DNA of 24,757 nucleotides from JBBRYB01 sp038238115 (GTDB taxonomy: Bacteria; Actinomycetota; Actinomycetes; Propionibacteriales; Nocardioidaceae): positions 1 to 24,757 of the forward strand of contig JBBRYB010000043.1 of NCBI GenBank assembly GCA_038238115.1. Reading direction: 5' to 3'. Positions 20,928-24,757 of this stretch are shown piece after piece (the stretch's first letter is position 1; every line of letters starts with the position of its first letter). The notes under the pieces were generated by a model that made no database searches, had not been told where the DNA came from, and saw only the letters and a list, made by a program, of their open reading frames with translations. Made by a program: the position numbers and the translations under genes.

Positions 20928-22790
20928 TCAGCCGAGTACCTGGTCGACGAAGCACCAGCGCCAGGCCTCGCCGGGCTCGAAGCTGCGGATCACCGGGTGA
21001 TGGGTCGAGTCGTTGTGGAGGCTGGCGTGCCTCTGCGGGGAGGAGTCGCAGCAGCCGACGTGGCCACACCTCATACACATCCGCAGGTGCACCCATCTGG
21101 TCCCGTCGCGCAGGCACTCCTCGCAGCCTTGTGGTGTCGTCGGTTGCGGGGTCTCGTGGATGTCGCGCAGGTGCTGACAAGCGCCGAGCTCGGCGGCCGG
21201 TCGGAGATCGTCGCTACGGCCCTCGCTGTTCCAGGTCCGACCGAAGTCCAAGATCGTCTCCTCCACGTCGATCGCGGCGATCACCCGCCGCATCACGTCA
21301 TCGGGCACCGACCCCTCGTCGCGCAGTCGGATGAGCTCGCGCCGCTCGGCATCGATCATCGCGATACGCAGCCTGGCGTAGGCCTGGCTCGGGGTCTCGT
21401 CGCTGCTTCCGACCCGCTCCCACAGCGCGTCGGCCCGCTCGTTGCTCCGTCGGCGTACCCGCTCGACGACCTGCTCGCTGTCCTCACCGGTGACGAGCTC
21501 GTCGAGCCTGGACTGGCCCGCCGTGGTCGCGCGCTGCTGCACGCTCGCAGCCTGGAGCGCGTCTTCCGCCGGGTCAGGACCGCTGAGGCCGAGGCCGCGG
21601 AGCAGCAACGGCAGCGTCGCGCCCTGGATCAGCAGGGTGGCACCGACGACGACGAGCGCGATCAGGATCAGGAGCTCTCGTTCGGGGGTGTCGACCGGCA
21701 GGATGAAGGCGGCAGCGAGCGTGACGACACCGCGCATGCCCGCCCAGGAGATCGCTGCGGGATAGGTCCACACCGGAAAGGGGTCCTTGGCCCTGATGGC
21801 GGGAATCAGCCGCGGCAGGTACGTCGCGGGGAAGATCCAGACCGGCCGCAGGACCACGACTGTCAAGGTGACGAGCGCGCACGGCCACACGATCTCGGTC
21901 AGCGACAGTGAGCTGTCCCCGGCCGCCAGCAGGATCTGGCGGACCTGGAGGCCGATGAGCAGGAAGACCGTGTTCTCGAGCATGAACTCGATCGTGCGCC
22001 AGTTCGTCCGCTCGAAGACGCGTGAAGACGCCGACTGCACGAGGTGGCGTTTGTGGCCGATGATCAGACCCGTGACCACGACCGCCAGTACGCCGGACAG
22101 GTGGATCGCCTCGGCCGCCAGGTAGGCCACGAACGGCGTGATGAGTGAGACCGCCGTGTCGATGATCTCGTCGTGGATATGGATGCGGACGCGTCCCGTC
22201 AAGATGGCGACCACCACGCCGACCGCGATGCCACCGAGCGCGGTGACGAGGAAATCAGCCCCGACCTCCCATGCCGTCACCGAGCCGCTGCCGGCGGCGA
22301 TGGCTGTGCGAAGGGCCACCAGGGCGGTGGCGTCGTTGACGAGGCTTTCGCCCTGCAGGATCGTCACCATCCGCCGCGGCATGCCGATCCTGCGCGCCAC
22401 GGCCGTCGCGGCCACTGCGTCCGGTGGAGCCACCACGGCGCCGAGGGCGAATGCGGCCGACAGGGGCACCGGCAGGAGCTGCCACACGACCAGACCGACC
22501 ACCACGGTGGTGGCGCAGACCAGACCGACGGAGAGCAGCGCGATGGGACGCGCGTTGGCCTTGAAGTCGAGGAGCGAGGTGTTCAGCGCCGCCGCGTACA
22601 GAAGCGGCGGCAGGAAGCCGATCAGCACGATGTCCGGGCTCAGCGTCACCTCGGGGATCTGAGGGACGAACGACGCGACCAGTCCGACGATAGTGAGCAC
22701 CAGCGGTGCCGGGATCGGGAGCCGTCGCGACAACGCGGAGAGGAAGACGACCGCCGTGAAGAGCGCGATGATCCCGGCGGCAATACCCAC
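20928..22790 (-). CDS. Na+/H+ antiporter (CPA1/NhaP-like) with C-terminal UBP-type zinc finger
   Basis: This 620-residue protein has about twelve hydrophobic segments in its first ~400 residues. It carries CPA1 features APPDAVAAT and GESLVNDATALVAL (the N-D pair is the transport site), with VLAVVVTGLIIGHK and SWAGMRGVVTLAAAFILP later. It exchanges Na+ (or K+) for H+. A charged helical cytoplasmic region (about 405-535) follows. The end (about 536-620) is a UBP-type zinc finger with C538/H540, C556/C559 (CEEC), C572/C575 (CMRC), C580/C581 and His 588, 592, 597 and 598 as candidate ligands. In eukaryotes this fold binds free ubiquitin C termini; here the ligand is unknown. The start is GTG at 22788-22790, with GACAAT six bases before it. 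Confidence 0.92.
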   Translation of the reverse strand: MGIAAGIIALFTAVVFLSALSRRLPIPAPLVLTIVGLVASFVPQIPEVTLSPDIVLIGFLPPLLYAAALNTSLLDFKANARPIALLSVGLVCATTVVVGLVVWQLLPVPLSAAFALGAVVAPPDAVAATAVARRIGMPRRMVTILQGESLVNDATALVALRTAIAAGSGSVTAWEVGADFLVTALGGIAVGVVVAILTGRVRIHIHDEIIDTAVSLITPFVAYLAAEAIHLSGVLAVVVTGLIIGHKRHLVQSASSRVFERTNWRTIEFMLENTVFLLIGLQVRQILLAAGDSSLSLTEIVWPCALVTLTVVVLRPVWIFPATYLPRLIPAIRAKDPFPVWTYPAAISWAGMRGVVTLAAAFILPVDTPERELLILIALVVVGATLLIQGATLPLLLRGLGLSGPDPAEDALQAASVQQRATTAGQSRLDELVTGEDSEQVVERVRRRSNERADALWERVGSSDETPSQAYARLRIAMIDAERRELIRLRDEGSVPDDVMRRVIAAIDVEETILDFGRTWNSEGRSDDLRPAAELGACQHLRDIHETPQPTTPQGCEECLRDGTRWVHLRMCMRCGHVGCCDSSPQRHASLHNDSTHHPVIRSFEPGEAWRWCFVDQVLG

Positions 22791-22796
22791 GCGGGA

Positions 22797-22802
22797 ATTG
22801 TC
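22797..22802 (-). promoter_or_regulatory. -10-like hexamer (GACAAT) for the antiporter gene
   Basis: GACAAT on the minus strand sits exactly six bases before the GTG start at 22790. There is no Shine-Dalgarno sequence. This is the leaderless spacing seen at several other genes here. Confidence 0.35.
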
Positions 22803-22827
22803 TCAGGCGCCTCAAGCCTCCGAGAGA

Positions 22828-22862
22828 GGCGGCGGCGGGGACGCCGGGTCCCCGCCGCCGCC
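22828..22862 (-). terminator. 14-bp perfect GC hairpin after pfpI
   Basis: GGCGGCGGCGGGGA (22828-22841) pairs perfectly with TCCCCGCCGCCGCC (22849-22862) around a 7-nt loop. It begins five bases after the pfpI stop codon on the transcribed strand. It is a strong intrinsic-type terminator that separates pfpI from the antiporter gene, without a U-tract. Confidence 0.75.
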
Positions 22863-22867
22863 GATGC

Positions 22868-23407
22868 TCAGGCGAAGAGCTTGACAATCGCGGAGCAGAA
22901 TGCCGGCAGGTCGTCCGGCTTGCGGCTCGTCACGAGCCGCCCGTCCTGGACGACCTCCTGGTCCACCCACTCCGCCCCGGCGTTACGCAAGTCGGTCTGC
23001 AGGCTCGGCCAGGACGTCATCGTCTTGCCGCGGACCACATCGGCCTCGACGAGCGTCCACGGCGCGTGACAGATGGCGGCCACGGGCTTGTCCGCCTCGA
23101 AGAACCCCTTGATGAAGGCGACGGCCTTGTCGTCGAGCCGGAGCGCATCCGGGTTGGCGACGCCGCCAGGAAGCACGAGGCCGTCATAGTGGTCGACGTT
23201 CGTGGTTTCGAATGTCACGTCGACATCGAATGTGTCGGCCGGGTCGAGATGGTTGACGGCCTGTACAGCGCCGTCCTGGGTGGAAACCAGCTTCGGCGTT
23301 CCGCCCGCCTCCTTCACGGCCTTCCACGGCTCAGTGAGCTCGACTTGCTCGATGCCTTCGCTGGCGACGGCGAATGCGATCGTCTTGCCGTTCAGTTCTC
23401 CAGTCAT
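22868..23407 (-). CDS. DJ-1/PfpI family protein (class I glutamine amidotransferase-like)
   Basis: The 179-residue protein has the DJ-1/PfpI flavodoxin-like fold. The nucleophile is C113 followed by H114 in AAICHAPWTL, the oxyanion loop is LVLPGGVANPDALR, and the conserved glutamate is E20 in SEGIEQVEL. Bacterial relatives (PfpI, YhbO, YraA) are stress proteins variously reported as proteases, glyoxalases or deglycases; the substrate cannot be deduced here. The ATG at 23405-23407 has GGAGGAG about eight bases upstream. Just upstream lie three evenly spaced palindromes that look like operator sites, so it is probably under a dedicated regulator. A strong hairpin terminates it. The family call is firm. 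Confidence 0.92.
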   Translation of the reverse strand: MTGELNGKTIAFAVASEGIEQVELTEPWKAVKEAGGTPKLVSTQDGAVQAVNHLDPADTFDVDVTFETTNVDHYDGLVLPGGVANPDALRLDDKAVAFIKGFFEADKPVAAICHAPWTLVEADVVRGKTMTSWPSLQTDLRNAGAEWVDQEVVQDGRLVTSRKPDDLPAFCSAIVKLFA

Positions 23408-23454
23408 GGTGTCGTCTCCTCCTCGGTGCGGCGTCTTGTTGTCGTGTGTGCTGC

Positions 23455-23517
23455 CTCGTTTCGAGTTCGATGACTCGTGTCGAGTGCGATGTCTCGTGTC
23501 GAGTGCGATGTCTCGTG
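23455..23517. promoter_or_regulatory. Array of three CTCG-N3-CGAG palindromes, 19-bp spaced, upstream of pfpI
   Basis: CTCGTTTCGAG (23455-23465), CTCGTGTCGAG (23474-23484) and CTCGTGTCGAG (23493-23503) start exactly 19 bases apart. They form part of a 3 x 19-bp tandem repeat (23461-23517), in which the second and third units are identical. The array lies 48 to 110 bases before the pfpI ATG, where promoter and operator would be. The regular phasing suggests cooperative binding of a dimeric regulator. No regulator gene is adjacent, so the binder is unknown. Confidence 0.7.
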
Positions 23518-23582
23518 CACAGACTCCGTACCCACGCAGGGCGCACCATCACCTTGCGGCCGGCCATGTCTCGCACCCGCTC

Positions 23583-23680
23583 CCGCCGAGACGCCAGCAA
23601 GGGCCCGACTTCGTCGGCGTGTCGAAACTGGCGTTTGTCGCCTATCGGCGTGTCGTGGGCCTTTGCTGGCGTCTCGGCGG
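23583..23680. repeat. Near-perfect 24-bp inverted repeat containing the dispersed intergenic element
   Basis: Arm 23583-23606 is the reverse complement of 23657-23680 with one mismatch in 24. TCGGCGTGTCG occurs twice inside (23614-23624 and 23645-23655). The right arm is part of the 35-bp element shared with 20884-20918. The structure begins 12 bases after the amidohydrolase stop on the minus strand, so it could act as its terminator. It could also be a small repetitive element with hairpin ends. Confidence 0.75.
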
Positions 23681-23691
23681 AGGGGGCGGGA

Positions 23692-24757
23692 CTAGGAGGC
23701 GGTCGGCGGAGGGGGGCGGGAGGAGGAGGCGGTCGGCGGAGGGGGGCGGGAGGAGGCGGCGGCGCAGTAACCGGCCACCAGGGCGTCGGCTACCACCGCC
23801 ACGTAGTCGTCCGGTGGCAGGAAGCTCGCGTCATGGAGTCCGCCCGTCGCCGCGCCGGTGCCGACGAACATCATCAGGCCCCGGGCGTGCAGACAGTAGT
23901 GCGCGAAGTCGTCTGAGCCGAAGGACCGAAACGCAGACGACGGCTGGTGCCCCATCTCCGCGAGCACAGAGGAGGTCGACGTCGCGAGGAGCGCGTCGTT
24001 GACCAGGATCGGCTCGCCTTCGGCGAAGCTGACCTCGGCCCGGCAGCCGTGCGCTGCGGCGACGTGGGTGGCGATCTCCACGATCGCGGCGCGGACCGTG
24101 TCGTGGTCGCCCACCCGCATCGCGCGCACGGTGCCGCTCGCGGTCGCCGAGTCGGGTACGACGTTGTTGGCAGTCCCCGCGGCGAGCCGGGTCACCATGC
24201 AGGCCGCGCCCACCACGGGGTCGATCCGACGCGCCGCTACCTGCTGCAGCGCCACCACGATCGACGACAGCGCCAGCACGGAGTCGGTGACGATGTGCGG
24301 ATAGCCCGAATGCCCTCCCTTTCCCCGAACCACGATCGTGAACTCCGTGGAGTCGGCGTTGACAGCGCCCGGTGTCACCCCGACCACTCCGGCGCTGAGC
24401 TGGGGCTGCACGTGCGCCGCGATCACGTCACCGACAGTGTCCAGTGCGCCCTCCGCCACCACGTCGCGCGCACCGGACTCGGCACCCTCCTCACGCGGTT
24501 GCAGCAGCGCGACGAGCGGAACCGGCAGCTCCAACCTGGTCGCGGCCCGGCAGACGGCGACCAATGCGGCCATGTGGACGTCGTGTCCACACGCGTGCAT
24601 CACGCCGTTGCCAGAAGCCCAGCTCGCGCCGGTCGCCTCGACGACCGGAAGCCCGTCCAGCTCGGTGCGCAGAGCGATCGCCGCCACGTCGGCCGACCGG
24701 GTGGCGCCACAGCCGGTCGCTGGCACGTCGACGATCCGCCCCGTGCCAGCGACCGCC
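23692..24757 (-). CDS. M20-family amidohydrolase/metallopeptidase (partial, start beyond window)
   Basis: The frame is open to the right edge, so the N terminus is missing. The visible part looks like an M20D amidohydrolase (hippurate/IAA-amino-acid hydrolase type). It has MHACGHDVHMAALVAV with metal ligands Cys and His, REEGAESGAR with the catalytic and metal-binding glutamates, and a dimerisation domain with GKGGHSGYPHIVTDSV. The late metal-site motif is GSDDFAHY. It would cleave an N-acyl amino acid or similar amide using two metal ions; the substrate is unknown. The last ~20 residues are an unusual tail with two copies of a ten-residue Ser/Arg/Pro/Thr/Ala unit, encoded by a G-rich 30-bp tandem duplication. 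The first internal GTG (24726) is not the true start. Confidence 0.9.
   Translation of the reverse strand, partial: AVAGTGRIVDVPATGCGATRSADVAAIALRTELDGLPVVEATGASWASGNGVMHACGHDVHMAALVAVCRAATRLELPVPLVALLQPREEGAESGARDVVAEGALDTVGDVIAAHVQPQLSAGVVGVTPGAVNADSTEFTIVVRGKGGHSGYPHIVTDSVLALSSIVVALQQVAARRIDPVVGAACMVTRLAAGTANNVVPDSATASGTVRAMRVGDHDTVRAAIVEIATHVAAAHGCRAEVSFAEGEPILVNDALLATSTSSVLAEMGHQPSSAFRSFGSDDFAHYCLHARGLMMFVGTGAATGGLHDASFLPPDDYVAVVADALVAGYCAAASSRPPPPTASSSRPPPPTAS
23694..23756. repeat. G-rich 30-bp tandem duplication encoding the amidohydrolase tail
   Basis: Positions 23694-23726 recur exactly at 23724-23756, a 30-base period of about two copies. The plus strand is rich in GG and GGG runs (for example GGCGGAGGGGGGCGGGAGG) and could form a G-quadruplex. 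It encodes two copies of a proline-rich decapeptide at the protein's C terminus. Confidence 0.8.

Noticed and set aside
19976..21334. 452-codon plus-strand frame spanning the hrpA 5' end and antiporter 3' end
   Set aside because: It crosses the gap between two firmly called minus-strand genes and reads as Arg/Ser-rich shadow sequence.
23461..23517. CRISPR-like repeats upstream of pfpI
   Set aside because: The three 19-bp units abut without spacers and no cas genes are near; operator-like palindromes fit better.

Overview
This window is high-GC actinobacterial DNA. It has GTG and ATGA-type starts, coproporphyrin-dependent haem genes (hemE/hemG/hemQ), DUF3000 beside an RNase D/HRDC protein, an Rpf-type transglycosylase behind a c-di-AMP riboswitch, and an IdeR/DtxR-type iron box. 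The gene content suggests an Actinomycetota chromosome, possibly Nocardioidaceae or a related family, but no genus can be fixed from sequence alone. Most genes look intact and ordinary for such a chromosome.

Positions 1-201 are a G/C homopolymer block flanked by a perfect 36-bp inverted repeat, very likely a contig-end fold-back artefact. From about 166 to 2740, all on the minus strand, lies what looks like part of an integrative element. It holds a frameshifted tyrosine recombinase, a small basic element protein and a frameshifted prim-pol gene that runs off the left edge. Two unusually palindrome-rich stretches (1102-1243 and 1547-1755) lie between them. Next to it is a stand-alone LigD-type polymerase domain (2786-3862).

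The core region 4003-10769 holds msrB, the overlapping hemG-hemQ pair, a DUF4349 lipoprotein whose 3' end overlaps hemE tail to tail, hemE, DUF3000 and RNase D. Converging msrB and hemQ are separated by a 5 x 21-bp tandem array. An iron box then precedes a possible three-gene iron-uptake operon (10907-13149): an EfeU/FTR1 permease, a cupredoxin-only EfeO-like lipoprotein, and a lipoprotein with a Thr/Pro stalk and a PknH-sensor-like domain. No M75 (imelysin) or EfeB gene is present.

From 13225 to the end come the Rpf-like transglycosylase with its riboswitch, an aldo/keto reductase, a FUSC-type membrane protein (probably frameshifted at its N terminus), DUF1206, hrpA, a Na+/H+ antiporter fused to a UBP-type zinc finger, a DJ-1/PfpI protein behind an evenly spaced array of three palindromic operator-like sites, and an incomplete M20 amidohydrolase.

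The least explained signals are non-coding. An intergenic motif with core CTGGCGYCTCGGC recurs at three places. The pfpI upstream region carries the 19-bp-spaced CTCG-N3-CGAG array. The putative element carries clusters of palindromes. Several genes also show a -10-like hexamer exactly six bases before the start codon, the spacing expected of leaderless mRNAs.
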